Shown here piece after piece: positions 8,073-18,302 of a DNA stretch of 64,000 nucleotides. Source of the DNA: Paractinoplanes rishiriensis (GTDB lineage: Bacteria > Actinomycetota > Actinomycetes > Mycobacteriales > Micromonosporaceae); NCBI RefSeq assembly GCF_016862375.1, contig NZ_BOMV01000057.1, positions 1 through 64,000 on the forward strand, written 5' to 3'. Position 1 is the stretch's first letter. Each line of letters opens with the position of its first letter. A program made the translations under genes and the position numbers. The notes beneath the pieces were generated by a model. The model did no database searches. It was not told the origin of the DNA and worked only from the letters and a program-made list of their open reading frames with translations.

Positions 8073-8984
8073 TGTCGCCGACGGCGAGCAGCCGTACGTG
8101 GCGTGATACATCGCGGTGAAGCGACTGTGGCTGCTGAATCCCCAGCGGGCCGCCACCTCGCTCACCGAGCCGGTGGCCGGGTCGGCACCGAGCAGCTCGC
8201 GGTGCGCGTGGGCGAGGCGAACCCGGCGCAGGTGGGTCATCGGGGTGGTGTCGAGATGGCGGCGGAAGGACAGCTGCAGGGCGCGGACCGTGACGTGCGC
8301 GGCGCCGGCGATCGCGCCGAGGTCGATGTCGCGGTGCGCGTTGGTGTCGATGAAGTCCACCGCCTCGTGCAGCGTGACCGGCCGCCGGTCGTCGGGCGGC
8401 GGCGGCCGGACACCGTTGTGCGGGAAGGTGGTCAGGGCGACCGCCGCGAGCATCCGGGCCAGCGAGTCGGCCACCATCGGGTCGCCGGCAGCGCCCGGCT
8501 GGTCGACCAGGGCAGCGTGCACGTAGTCGTAGGTGGTCCGCCACGAGGCCGCGGCCTCGGCGGACACCGGCCGCCCGCCGGTGAAGCGCAGCGGGCGCGG
8601 AGGGCGGCCGACGATCTCACCGACCAGCTCCGGGTCGAGCAACGCCAGCCGCAGGTCGGGACGGTGCAGGACGGCCCGGTACTGCTGTCCGGGCTGGCCG
8701 GCCAGGAAGACCTCGCCGGCCCGGTGCCGGCAGTCCTGCGGGCCGCTCCGGCAGATCACCTCGCCGTCGTTCACCAGCGCCACCGCGTACGCGCTCAGCG
8801 GCCCGCCCACCTCCAGGCCCAGCCGGCCGGCGATCCGGAGCAGCTGGATCGGACCCAGGTCGCACCGGCTGACCCGGACGGGCTCCCGGCTGTCGCCGGA
8901 CACCCGCAGCAGGAAGGCTCCGCAGGAGTCACGGAGGAACCGGCGGACGTCGTCCCTGTCCGTGGTTTCCAACACGATCGCCAT
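8058..8984 (-). CDS. AraC-family transcriptional regulator
   Basis: This 308-aa protein has an N-terminal sensor region of the AraC-binding-like (CbpA/XylS-type) kind and a C-terminal AraC DNA-binding domain (about 205-303). Both helix-turn-helix units are visible (DIDLGAIAGAAHVTVRALQLSFRRH and GSVSEVAARWGFSSHSRFTAMY). ATG 8984 is favoured because GGGGAGAT lies just upstream; an upstream start near 9017 is open but unsupported. The final LGSR and stop are encoded by the 16-bp repeat, so the native C-terminus may have been altered. Its targets are not evident; the signal-transduction operon starts upstream on the same strand. Confidence 0.8.
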   Translation of the reverse strand: MAIVLETTDRDDVRRFLRDSCGAFLLRVSGDSREPVRVSRCDLGPIQLLRIAGRLGLEVGGPLSAYAVALVNDGEVICRSGPQDCRHRAGEVFLAGQPGQQYRAVLHRPDLRLALLDPELVGEIVGRPPRPLRFTGGRPVSAEAAASWRTTYDYVHAALVDQPGAAGDPMVADSLARMLAAVALTTFPHNGVRPPPPDDRRPVTLHEAVDFIDTNAHRDIDLGAIAGAAHVTVRALQLSFRRHLDTTPMTHLRRVRLAHAHRELLGADPATGSVSEVAARWGFSSHSRFTAMYHATYGCSPSATLGSR

Positions 8985-9068
8985 TTCGATCTCCCCGCGT
9001 TCGTGGCGCACCGGCAAAATGCCCCCGCGTTCCCGCGTACGGCGAATCGAAACATTGGATTTTGCGCC

Positions 9069-10262
9069 TCAGCGCACCGGGTTGATCGACGGCGGCGGCC
9101 GGTCGTCGCGGCGGTCGACGGCCGGCAGCCACAGCACGAAGGTGCTGCCCTCGCCGAGCGTCGAGAAGACGGCCACCTGGCCGTGGTGCGACTCGACGAT
9201 CTGCCGGACGATGGCCAGCCCCAGACCGGTGCGGCGTTCCCGGGCGGTGCCGTTGCCGTTGCGGCCGCGCCAGAACCGGTCGAACACCCGCGGCAGGTCG
9301 TCCGGCGTGATGCCCGGCCCCTGATCGGTGACGGCCAGCCACAACCAGGAGCCGGTACGCCCCGTGGACACGGTGACCGTCGAGCTCGTCGGCGCCAGCC
9401 GTACGGCGTTGGACAGAAGGTTGCCCACCGCCCGGCGCAAGGCATCCGCGTCGCCGATCAGACGCAGCGCATCTGCGGTGTCATAGGTCAGGCGCAGCGG
9501 CCGGTCCGGCAGGAACGACTCCTCGCCGGCCTCCCGGGCCACCGCGCTCAGGTCGAGGTCGGTGTCGGTCAGCGCGTCGGCGTCCCGGCGGGCGGTGGCC
9601 AGCAGGTCCTCGACCAGCCGGGACATCCGGGTGGTGGCCCGGTCGACGGTGGCGACGGCGCGGCGGCGTTCGTCCTCGGTGGCCTCCGGCGAGTTGAGGG
9701 TGGCGTCCAGATGGGTCCGGATGATCGCCAGCGGGCTGCGCAGCTCGTGCGAGGCGTCGTCGATCAGCTGGCGCTGGGCGTTGAACGCGTGGTTGAGCCG
9801 GTCCAGCATGCTGTCGATGGTGTCGGCCAGGTCGCGCAACTCGTCGCGCGGCCCGCGCAGGTGGATGCGGCGGCTCAGGTCGGTGGCCTGGATGTCGCGC
9901 GCGGTGCGGGTGATGGCGCCGACCGGCCGCAGCACCCGGCCGGACAGCACCCAGCCGATCGCCAGGCTGGCCAGGAAGAGGGCGGGCAGGGCGATGAGAG
10001 CGTACGTGCGAAGGTCCTGGAGGGTGTTGAAGTTGACGGCAGCCTCGATCTGCCGGACGTCCGCCACCGTCATGGTGCCGACGAACTGGCGGTTGTCGTT
10101 GTAGACCTTCGCGGTGCGCTCGGTGATCGGCTGCGGCGAGGTGGCCTGGTCGACCGCGAAGTAGGTGACCGCGAGCGTGAGGCCGGCCAGCGCGAACAGC
10201 AGGGTGGAATAGATGACGGTGAGCCGGAAGCGGATCGACCGGAACAGCTCGGGGAGTCTCAC
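9069..10262 (-). CDS. HAMP-containing sensor histidine kinase
   Basis: This 397-aa membrane kinase has a first membrane segment at about 12-32, a short extracytoplasmic loop (about 33-85), a second segment near 95-115, and HAMP (about 115-170). HisKA carries the phospho-acceptor in DDASHELRSPLAIIRTHLD. HATPase_c shows the N-box NLLSNAVRLAP, the G1-box DQGPGI and the G2 region RRTGLGLAIV. GTG 10262 overlaps the stop of the response regulator gene as GTGA, so the two are translationally coupled. It is the last gene of the moxR-to-kinase operon and probably senses an envelope signal handled by the HtrA-like protease upstream. Confidence 0.9.
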   Translation of the reverse strand: MRLPELFRSIRFRLTVIYSTLLFALAGLTLAVTYFAVDQATSPQPITERTAKVYNDNRQFVGTMTVADVRQIEAAVNFNTLQDLRTYALIALPALFLASLAIGWVLSGRVLRPVGAITRTARDIQATDLSRRIHLRGPRDELRDLADTIDSMLDRLNHAFNAQRQLIDDASHELRSPLAIIRTHLDATLNSPEATEDERRRAVATVDRATTRMSRLVEDLLATARRDADALTDTDLDLSAVAREAGEESFLPDRPLRLTYDTADALRLIGDADALRRAVGNLLSNAVRLAPTSSTVTVSTGRTGSWLWLAVTDQGPGITPDDLPRVFDRFWRGRNGNGTARERRTGLGLAIVRQIVESHHGQVAVFSTLGEGSTFVLWLPAVDRRDDRPPPSINPVR

Positions 10263-10936
10263 GGCGCCGCCTCGGTCAGCCGGTAGCCGCGCCCGATCAC
10301 CGTCTCGATCGAGCCCTCGCCGAGCTTGCGGCGCAACGTGCCGACGGTGACCCGGACGGTCTGGGTGAACGGGTCGGCGTTCGCGTCCCAGACGTGTTCG
10401 AGCAGTTCCTCGCTGGACACCACGTGCCCGGGCCGGGTCATCAGGTATTCCAGGACGCCGAACTCCTTGGGCGTCAGCGTCAGCGGCACCCCGCCGAGGG
10501 CGGCGGTGTGCCGGGCGGTGTCGAGCACGATCAGCCCCACGGTCAGCGTCGCGGTGGCGCCGCCGGTGTCCCGGCGCAGCAGCGCCCGCACCCGGGCCAG
10601 CAGTTCGGCCAGGTGGAACGGTTTGACCAGGTAGTCGTCGGCGCCGCCGTCCAGGCCGCGCACCCGGTCGTCGAGGCCGCCGCGGGCGGTGAGCATGAGC
10701 ACGCGCACGTCGCCCGGGGTGTCCAGTTCGCCGTTGCGCAGCGATCGGCACAGCGTGAACCCGTCACCGTCCGGCAGATTCACATCCAGGAGCATGAGGT
10801 CGTACGCGTTGACGCTGAGCCGTTCGTGCGCCTGCGCCGCGTCGCCGGCCACGTCCACCGCGTACCCGGTGCGCGCCAGCCCCACCCGCAGGCCCTCGGC
10901 CAGGTCTTCCTCGTCCTCCACCACGAGCAGCCTCAT
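10259..10936 (-). CDS. OmpR/PhoB-family response regulator
   Basis: This 225-aa protein has a receiver domain (acidic pocket VVEDEED, phospho-Asp in LMLLDVNLPDGDG, conserved Thr in LMLTARG, Lys in DYLVKPF). A winged-helix Trans_reg_C domain follows (LTLTPKEFGVLEYLM; TVRVTVGTLRRKLG; VIGRGYRL). It partners the histidine kinase downstream. ATG 10936 gives the typical start MRLLVVEDEE; a GTG at 10951 would overlap the end of the protease gene. Confidence 0.9.
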   Translation of the reverse strand: MRLLVVEDEEDLAEGLRVGLARTGYAVDVAGDAAQAHERLSVNAYDLMLLDVNLPDGDGFTLCRSLRNGELDTPGDVRVLMLTARGGLDDRVRGLDGGADDYLVKPFHLAELLARVRALLRRDTGGATATLTVGLIVLDTARHTAALGGVPLTLTPKEFGVLEYLMTRPGHVVSSEELLEHVWDANADPFTQTVRVTVGTLRRKLGEGSIETVIGRGYRLTEAAP

Positions 10937-10943
10937 CTGTCGA

Positions 10944-11789
10944 CTATCCACGGCCGATGAGGGTGGTGGCCACCTGCTGGGCCCGGTCGATGGGTACGGC
11001 GAAGCCGATCCCGATCGAGCCGCCGCCGTCCAGCGAGGCGATCGCGGTGTTCACGCCGACCACCTCGCCGCGCGCGTTCACCAGCGGGCCGCCCGAGTTG
11101 CCGGGGTTGATCGAGGCGTCGGTCTGCACGGCGGACTGCCGGGCGCCGCCGCCGAGCCGCACCTGCCGGTCGACGGCGCTGACGATGCCCGCGGTCACCG
11201 TCCCGGACAGGCCGAGCGGGGACCCGAGGGCCAGCACCGGCTCGCCGACCTGCACCGTGCTCAGGTCGGCGCGGCCCAGTGGTTGCAGCGCGGCGGACGG
11301 GGTGACCCGCAGGACGGCGATGTCGTTGCTCGGGTCCGAGCCGATGACCTGGGCGCTGAGGCGGCGGCCGTCCGAGCCGACGATGCTGACGGCGCCGCCG
11401 GATCCGCCCGCTATCACGTGGTGGTTGGTGACGATGTGGCCGCGGTCGTCGAACACGAAGCCCGAGCCGGAGGCGGCGCCCTGGCCGGAGCGGACCTGCA
11501 CCGAGACGACGCCGGGTAGGGCGCGGGCGGCGGCACCTACCAGGTCGCCGGCCGGGCCCGCCGGCGCGGGTTCTGTCGTCGGCTCCGCAGCCCGTCCCGC
11601 GACATATCCGGCAGCACCCCCGGTGCTGGCCGAGACGCCGACGACCACCATGCCGGCCGCGACCGCGAGCAGTGGCCATTGGCGCCGCTTCGGGGGTATG
11701 TTTCCGACTTCTTCCGATGTGCGCTGCTCGATGCCGGGTGCCACAAACTCCGGCCCCCGCGGCGTACCGCCCAATCCTTGAATTATCAC
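10944..11789 (-). CDS. HtrA/DegP-like trypsin-type serine protease without PDZ domain
   Basis: This 281-aa protein has a cytoplasmic N-terminus, a membrane anchor at about 38-66, a proline-rich linker, and a trypsin-like domain. The triad is visible: His in VTNHHVIAG, Asp in PSNDIAVLRV, and Ser in NPGNSGGPLV. The protein ends straight after the protease fold, so the PDZ domain usual for HtrA is missing. The catalytic domain would face outside the membrane. It lies between the VWA gene and the response regulator in one tight operon, which suggests a role in envelope quality control or in processing the two-component signal. Confidence 0.85.
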   Translation of the reverse strand: MIIQGLGGTPRGPEFVAPGIEQRTSEEVGNIPPKRRQWPLLAVAAGMVVVGVSASTGGAAGYVAGRAAEPTTEPAPAGPAGDLVGAAARALPGVVSVQVRSGQGAASGSGFVFDDRGHIVTNHHVIAGGSGGAVSIVGSDGRRLSAQVIGSDPSNDIAVLRVTPSAALQPLGRADLSTVQVGEPVLALGSPLGLSGTVTAGIVSAVDRQVRLGGGARQSAVQTDASINPGNSGGPLVNARGEVVGVNTAIASLDGGGSIGIGFAVPIDRAQQVATTLIGRG

Positions 11790-11800
11790 GATTTCTCCCT

Positions 11801-12751
11801 CTAAGGCAGGCGCGCGAACCAGAACAGCGACGCCACCGCGGCCAGCACCGCCAGCAGCAGGCCGATCCCGATGAACCGGGCCGAGACGTCCTGGGTCTCC
11901 GTCTCAAAACCGACCGAACTGCCGATGTCCGCGTACGCGGCCCGCAGTTCGTCGGTGTTCCCGGCCTCGAAGTAGTTGCCGCCGGTGGCATCCGCGACGG
12001 ACCGCAGGGTCTGGCCGTCGACCGGCACCGGCTGGCCACCCTGGATGATCCCGGCCGCGGTGCCGAACGAGATCGCGTCGACCGGCACGCCCAGGTCGGT
12101 GGCCAGCCGCGCGGCCTGGACCGGGTCCTGGCCGGAGGTGTTGGCGCCGTCCGAGAGCACCACCACCCGGGCGGGCGGCACGTCGCCGCCGGCCTGCGCG
12201 TCAAGCGTACGAATCGAATCGAGCGACGTGGCGATGGCGTCCCCGATGGCCGTGCCGGCCTGGCCGGCCGCGCCCTCGACGAGCCGGTCGATGCCGGCGT
12301 CCACCGCGGCCCGGTCGGTCACCGGCGGCACGAACACCGAGGCCGATCCGGCGAACCCGACCAGGCCCACGTTGAACTGCTCGGGCAGCCCGGCCACGAA
12401 CTCGCGGGCCGCCGCCTTGGCCGCGGTGAGCCGGTCCGGGCCCACGTCGTCGGCCAGCATCGAGCGGGACACGTCGACCGCGACCAGCACGGTGGCGCGT
12501 TCCCGGGGCACCTGCACCTCGGCCTGCGGCCGGGCGAACCCGACCACCAGCAGGCCGAGCATGGCCAGGAAGAGCCCGGCCGGCACGTGCCGGCGCCAGC
12601 CCGGCCGCTTCGGCGCGACCCGGTCCAGCAGCTTGAGATTGGTGAAGCGGACGGCGTAGCGGCTGCGCCGGCGCTGGGCGAGCACGTAGCCCACGGCCAG
12701 CGCGGCGACCGCGGCCAGCAGCCAGAGGCGTTCCGGGGAAAGCCAGCTCAT
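11801..12751 (-). CDS. BatA-like von Willebrand factor A membrane protein
   Basis: This 316-aa protein has membrane segments near residues 8-25, 57-75 and 293-313. A VWA domain lies between, with a full MIDAS metal site (DVSRSM, then GTAIGDAI and VVLSDGANTSG). The arrangement of two N-terminal helices, VWA and one C-terminal helix matches BatA/aerotolerance-type proteins that work with MoxR ATPases. Its ATG overlaps the stop of the DUF58 gene as ATGA. It probably acts with those two proteins in a chaperone-like metal-dependent assembly function at the membrane. Confidence 0.85.
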   Translation of the reverse strand: MSWLSPERLWLLAAVAALAVGYVLAQRRRSRYAVRFTNLKLLDRVAPKRPGWRRHVPAGLFLAMLGLLVVGFARPQAEVQVPRERATVLVAVDVSRSMLADDVGPDRLTAAKAAAREFVAGLPEQFNVGLVGFAGSASVFVPPVTDRAAVDAGIDRLVEGAAGQAGTAIGDAIATSLDSIRTLDAQAGGDVPPARVVVLSDGANTSGQDPVQAARLATDLGVPVDAISFGTAAGIIQGGQPVPVDGQTLRSVADATGGNYFEAGNTDELRAAYADIGSSVGFETETQDVSARFIGIGLLLAVLAAVASLFWFARLP

Positions 12752-13721
12752 CCAGTGCCTCCTGCGTTCATCGGCTTGTGTGTGGCCTGTCCCAAACGGC
12801 GTTGCGCGTGGACGTGCCGGACGATGTCGGCGACCCAGTCGCGGTCGGTGCGCAGCGTCAGGTGCCCGGCGCCGGCCCGCCGGATCGCCGCGGCAATGGT
12901 CGTCTGCTGCTGCCGGGCCGCGGCGGCGTAGCGCTCGCGCAGCTTGCGGCTGGCGGTGTGCACCTCGCGGCGCCGGCCGGTCTCCGGGTCGATCAGGGCG
13001 AGCAGCCCGACATCCGGCAGTTCCTGCTCGCGCGGGTCGCCGACCTGCACGGCCAGCACCTGGTGCCGGGCCACGAGCCGGCGCAGCGGCTGCTCCCAGG
13101 CCGGTTCGGCGGGTCCGAGGCCGTCCTGGTCGAGCCCGTCCAGGAAGTCCGAGACCACGACGGCCAGCCCGCGCCGGGGCTCCGACCGGCTCACCCCGTC
13201 GATCGCGCCGGCCAGCGAGGTGGCCGGCGGCTCGGCCGACTGCCGGGGCACGGCCAGCAGCGTCCGCAGCACGCCCAGCAGGTGGGTGCGCCCGCCGCGC
13301 GCCGGGAAGCGCCGGATCCCGTCCGAGGTGAGCAGGTGCGCGCCGAGGCGATTGCCGGTCCCGGTGGTGAGGAAGCCGACCGCGGCCGCCGCGGCCGTGG
13401 CCAGTTCCCGCTTCTCGAACTCGGCGGTGCCGAAGTCCATGCTCGCGGTCGCGTCCACCAGCACCCAGGTGGACAACTCCCGGTCGGCGTCGTCGGTGCG
13501 GACGTGCGGCACGGTGGTGCGGGCGGTCACCGACCAGTCCATCCGGCGCACCTGGTCCTCGCCCGGCCGGTACTCGCGGCTGCCGGCCGGCTCGCTGCCG
13601 AGACCGGGCAGCAGCCCGAGGTGCGAGCCGTGCAGCAGGCCGTCCAGCCGGCGCGTGATGACCAGTTCCAATCTTTTCAGTTTTCGTTCCGGGGCCAGTT
13701 CGTTCATCGCCGCGCCGGAGT

Positions 13722-13725
<4 letters not shown>
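12748..13725 (-). CDS. DUF58-domain protein
   Basis: This 325-aa soluble protein carries the DUF58 signature (GSEPAGSREYRPGEDQVRRMDW, split over the conserved region near residues 45-65) and a degenerate VWA-like fold (STWVLVDATASMDFG). Members of this family are nearly always encoded beside MoxR ATPases and VWA proteins, as here. GTG 13725 overlaps the moxR-like stop as GTGA; ATG 13707 is an alternative. Exact biochemical role is not established for the family. Confidence 0.85.
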
Positions 13726-14741
<1,016 letters not shown>

Positions 14742-14817
14742 GAGTCTCCCTAGTCGCAGGCTTCGCGTCTCAGGCACCCATGACACCAACCACCACCGAA
14801 AGCGAACCGAAGGAAGC

Positions 14818-15243
14818 TCAGGCGCCCCGGTACTCCTCGTCGGTGACCTTCTCCAGCCACTCGACGTTCCGGCCGTCGCGGACGCCGGTGAGCGCCAGGT
14901 GGGTCATCGGGCCGTCCGGTCCCGCTCCGTGCCAGTGCTTGACGCCGGGCGGGCACCAGACCACGTCGCCGGGCCGGATCTCCTCGACCGGCCCGCCCCA
15001 CTGCTGGGTGCGGCGGGCGCCCTCGGTGACGACCAGGCGCTGCCCGGCCGGGTGGACGTGCCACGCCGACCGGGCGCCGGCCGCGAAGGTGACGTACGCG
15101 CCGCCGTACGCCGCCCCCACCTCGGCCGCTTCCTCCTCGGCCGCTTCCTCGCCGGCCGCGAAAAGCGGCTGGACCACGACGTCGCCGGTGAAGTACTCCG
15201 CCGGTCCGGGCGCGGCGGGCTGGGAACCACTCCGGATGATCAC
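14818..15243 (-). CDS. Cupin-domain protein
   Basis: This 141-aa protein is a single-domain cupin with the first motif SAWHVHPAGQRLVVTEG (metal-binding His pair and Glu) and the second motif PGDVVWCPPGVKHWHG. It resembles the small cupins related to carboxymuconolactone-linked and hydroxynitrile-lyase-type proteins. An in-frame 15-bp duplication (15121-15150) gives the acidic stretch EEAAEEEAAE. Its ATG overlaps the stop of the upstream alcohol dehydrogenase as ATGA, so the two probably act in one small detoxification or redox step. The substrate is unknown. Confidence 0.8.
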   Translation of the reverse strand: MIIRSGSQPAAPGPAEYFTGDVVVQPLFAAGEEAAEEEAAEVGAAYGGAYVTFAAGARSAWHVHPAGQRLVVTEGARRTQQWGGPVEEIRPGDVVWCPPGVKHWHGAGPDGPMTHLALTGVRDGRNVEWLEKVTDEEYRGA

Positions 15244-16256
15244 GGCTGCAGCAACACCTTCACCGCGCGGCGCTCGTCCATCGCCCGGTAGGCCTCCGGC
15301 GCCTCGTCGAGCGGCAGCCGCAGGTCGAACACCTTGCCCGGGTCGATCTGCCGCTGCCAGATCAGATCGATCAGCTCGGGCAGGTACTGCCGGACCGGCG
15401 CCGGGCCGCCGTGCAGGTGGACGTGCGAAAAGAAAAGATCAAGACCGGGCAGCTGTACGTCGTGCGTGACGCCGACGTAGCCCACGTGACCGCCCGGGCG
15501 GGTCGACTTGATGGCCTGCATCATCGACTCCTGGGTGCCGACGGCCTCGAGAACCGAGTGCGCGCCGAGCCCACCGGTCAGCTCCTTGATCCGCTCCACG
15601 CCCTCGTCGCCGCGTTCGGTGACGATGTCGGTGGCCCCGAAGTCGAGGGCGAGCTTCTGGCGGGACTCGTGCCGGCTCATCGCGATGATCCGCTCCGCGC
15701 CCAGCTGGCGGGCGGCGAGCACACCGAGCAGGCCGACCGCGCCGTCACCCACCACGGCGACGGTCTTACCGGGCCCGGCCTGGGCGGCGACCGCGGCGAA
15801 CCAGCCGGTGCCGAGCACGTCGGACGCGGCCAGCAGGCTCGGGATCAGGTCGTCCGGCGGCTGCTCCGGGGTGGCGACCAGGGTGCCGTCGGCGAGCGGG
15901 ACCCGCATGAACTGGGCCTGGGCCCCGCCGACCCCTTCGCGGTGCACGCACGAACTCTGGTAACCGGTGCGGCAGATCTCACAGGTGTTGTCCGAGGCGA
16001 AGAACGAACCGACCACGAACTGCCCCGGCCGTACGGTCGCGACGTCCCGGCCGACCTCCTCGACCACGCCGACGTACTCATGCCCCATCGGCCGCGGCCC
16101 GTCGAGCTTCTCGATGCCCCGGTACGGCCACAGGTCCGAGCCGCAGACGCAGGCCGCGGACAGCCGGACGACAGCGTCGGTCGGCGCCTGGATACGGGGA
16201 ACCTCGAGGTCCTCCACCCGGACGTCACCGGGGGCGTGCAGAACAGTGCCACGCAT
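15240..16256 (-). CDS. Zinc-dependent alcohol dehydrogenase (MDR family)
   Basis: This 338-aa medium-chain dehydrogenase has the catalytic zinc ligands (ACVCGSDLW; MGHEYVGVVEEVG) and a reduced structural-zinc loop (CEICRTGYQSSC). The Rossmann motif VAVVGDGAVGLLGVLAA indicates NAD(P) binding. It would oxidise an alcohol or reduce an aldehyde; the substrate cannot be assigned. It is the first gene of a two-gene operon with the cupin, and the 720-bp region upstream presumably holds its promoter. Confidence 0.88.
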   Translation of the reverse strand: MRGTVLHAPGDVRVEDLEVPRIQAPTDAVVRLSAACVCGSDLWPYRGIEKLDGPRPMGHEYVGVVEEVGRDVATVRPGQFVVGSFFASDNTCEICRTGYQSSCVHREGVGGAQAQFMRVPLADGTLVATPEQPPDDLIPSLLAASDVLGTGWFAAVAAQAGPGKTVAVVGDGAVGLLGVLAARQLGAERIIAMSRHESRQKLALDFGATDIVTERGDEGVERIKELTGGLGAHSVLEAVGTQESMMQAIKSTRPGGHVGYVGVTHDVQLPGLDLFFSHVHLHGGPAPVRQYLPELIDLIWQRQIDPGKVFDLRLPLDEAPEAYRAMDERRAVKVLLQP

Positions 16257-16976
16257 GTTGAACTCCTCTACGACAGCGATGGATCCAGCTAACCGCGCCC
16301 CGGGTACCGCGGGGAGTTTCTACCGAAACGTGTACTGGCAGGGCACCCTTCAGCCGTACACCCCGTCGAGGCGCGGACAACCGCTCCGAGGTCCGCGGCT
16401 TCCTGGCGTCCCGCCGCTCACGCCGTCACCCCTGTGCCCCCAGCCGCTGCCCGCCCGCCATCTCCCCGGAGCGGAGCCCCGATCTTGCCGAGTCAGGTGT
16501 GCCCTGAACAGTGAAGGAGACGTGTTTGTAGGTGGTTTCTGGAGTTGGTGCTGTGCGAGAGAGATGAAGGCTCTGGCCCTTCGGAGCCGCCCATTCGGGG
16601 GGAGGCTTCAAACCGCCACATGCTGCGGTCTGAGGTGTCGTTAACAATGAAGTGGCATCGAAACCGGGATTCTTAACTTATTCCGGGATGAGGCGTGCTC
16701 GGGATTCGTCGGTAGGCGGGGCTTCAATCGTGCGGAGTTGCGCTCCCGTCGAGTCGTTAATTTTGCAAGATCGGGCGGATTCTAGGGTTGGCACGAGCCC
16801 TGATTGAGTTCGTGGGGAGCCGTTTCCTACGGATCGCGCTGGGCGGTGGGGTCCTCGGGGGGTGCGGGGGCCCAGGCGATTGGCCGAGGGTGATGTCGTT
16901 TCCGTCCAAGACGGGTGGGGTGGGCGTGACCTAGCGTGTAGCCGGCAGCCCGCACCCAGCAGGAGGAGTCAGCACC
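16257..16976. other. 720-bp non-coding region with inverted CCCGATCTTGC copies
   Basis: No convincing gene is seen between two divergently oriented genes. The part from about 16500 to 16790 is less GC-rich than its surroundings. CCCGATCTTGC at 16478-16488 recurs inverted as GCAAGATCGGG at 16765-16775, framing this lower-GC segment. Short direct repeats of CGGGAT also occur near 16660-16710. The stretch must hold promoters for both flanking genes, but no clear promoter hexamers were found. Confidence 0.5.
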
Positions 16977-17555
16977 ATGCGTGACCTCGTCTACACCGGA
17001 TTCATGTCGCTCGACGGCGTGGTGGACTCGCCCGGCGGCGGGCCGGGGGAGGAGCACCGCAGCGGCGGCTGGGTGTTCAAGGACCTTGAGTTCGTGCCGG
17101 AAGCCTGGTCGTTGAAGGGCGACGAGCTGGCCGACACGACGGCGCTGATGTTTGGGCGACGCAGTTATGAGGCTTTTGCCCCGGTCTGGCCTAGGTCGGA
17201 AGATCACGCTGGCTATAAAGAGCTGCCCAAGTATGTGGTGTCTTCGTCGCTGTCCGAGGATGCCCTCGTCGACGGGTGGGGGCCGACCACGATTCTGCGC
17301 TCCACCGCGGACGTCGCGGCTCTCAAAGAGGGAGCGGGTGGGGCGATCTTCATACACGGTAGTGCGGAGCTGGCCCGGCGGCTGTCCGACGCGGGGCTGA
17401 TCGATCAGTACAACCTGCTGGTGTTCCCGGTTCTGCTCGGTGCGGGCAAGAGCCTGTTCGGGCGGGCCGACCGGGACAAGCACATGCTGACGCTGCGCGA
17501 GTCGGAGAGCTACCCGAACGGGATTCTGAAGCTCGTCTACGACGTCAAGCGCTGA
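16977..17555 (+). CDS. Dihydrofolate-reductase-like / RibD C-terminal-domain protein
   Basis: This 192-aa protein starts MRDLVYTGFMSLDGVVDSPGG and contains ALMFGRRSYEAF and IFIHGSAELARRL, which mark the RibD_C/DHFR-like reductase family widespread in actinobacteria. It likely binds NADPH, but the substrate is unknown; it should not be taken as the housekeeping DHFR. AGGAGGAG lies at good spacing before ATG 16977. Its 3' end overlaps the convergent AraC-type gene by 19 bp. Confidence 0.88.
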   Translation: MRDLVYTGFMSLDGVVDSPGGGPGEEHRSGGWVFKDLEFVPEAWSLKGDELADTTALMFGRRSYEAFAPVWPRSEDHAGYKELPKYVVSSSLSEDALVDGWGPTTILRSTADVAALKEGAGGAIFIHGSAELARRLSDAGLIDQYNLLVFPVLLGAGKSLFGRADRDKHMLTLRESESYPNGILKLVYDVKR

Positions 17556-18292
17556 TCGAGGTCGAGGGCGATCGCACCGCCGGTGCCCTCGCGCAGCTGG
17601 CCGACCGTACGCCCGACGTACGCACGCAGCGCCCGGGCCAGGTGCGGCTCGTCGAAGTAGTCGAGTTTCGCCACCACGTCGGCGGCCGGGTCGCCGGCCG
17701 CCAGCAGTTCGGCCGCGGTGCGGGCCCGCTCGATCTGCCGGACCGCGCCCCGGGTCAGGCCCGTCGCGGCGCGGAACCGGCGTTCGACGGTGCGCCCCGA
17801 GACCGCCGGGTGGTGACCGCGCAGCACCTCGGCGACGAGCGGGTCCCGGACCACGATCCCGCCCCGGACCAGGCGGTCGACCAGGGCCTCGGCGTCGTCG
17901 GGGCCGGGCGTCTCCCAGCGGGCGCCGTCCAGCCGGAACGTCCGGCGGGTGGTGTCGGGCAGCCCGATGCCGCCGTCGACCAGCGTCCCGGTGGGCACCG
18001 CCCGCAGCGACGTGCCGACCGCGAACTCGATGCCGGTGAACGTCGCCCCCTCCGGCACCGGCGCCGTGCCGGTGCGGGTCTCGGGGCCGGTGATGCCCGC
18101 ATGCGACCGGCCCTCGTGCTCCCAGAACACCAGGCCCCACCGCGCCCCGGCGACCGACGTCATCGCGCTGACCCGCTCGCTCGCGCAGGTCCACACGGCG
18201 TCGACCCACGGCGAGTCGGACCGGCGCGTCTCGAACCGCAGTCCGTGGCACCCGGTATGGTCTTCACCGACGACCGGAACACCACCACCCAC
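17537..18292 (-). CDS. AraC-type helix-turn-helix regulator
   Basis: This 251-aa protein has an N-terminal ligand-type region (PWVDAVWTCASERVSAM) and a C-terminal AraC-like helix-turn-helix (about 165-235; VSGRTVERRFRAATGLTRGAVRQ and PHLARALRAYVGRTVGQLRE). It resembles the DUF6597-containing AraC family often found beside DHFR-like RibD_C genes. It lies 10 bp after the flavin reductase fusion gene on the same strand and converges with the DHFR-like gene, so it may control either. The start codon is uncertain within the first 15 residues. Confidence 0.75.
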   Translation of the reverse strand: MGGGVPVVGEDHTGCHGLRFETRRSDSPWVDAVWTCASERVSAMTSVAGARWGLVFWEHEGRSHAGITGPETRTGTAPVPEGATFTGIEFAVGTSLRAVPTGTLVDGGIGLPDTTRRTFRLDGARWETPGPDDAEALVDRLVRGGIVVRDPLVAEVLRGHHPAVSGRTVERRFRAATGLTRGAVRQIERARTAAELLAAGDPAADVVAKLDYFDEPHLARALRAYVGRTVGQLREGTGGAIALDLDQRLTS

Positions 18293-18302
18293 CCGGCGAA
18301 AG

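Noticed and set aside
16426..16647. Possible 73-aa gene in the 720-bp gap
   Set aside because: No Shine-Dalgarno, no recognisable domain, and codon use unlike neighbouring genes.
16977..17555. Housekeeping dihydrofolate reductase
   Set aside because: Motifs match the RibD_C/DHFR-like reductase family rather than FolA, and it is not next to thymidylate synthase.
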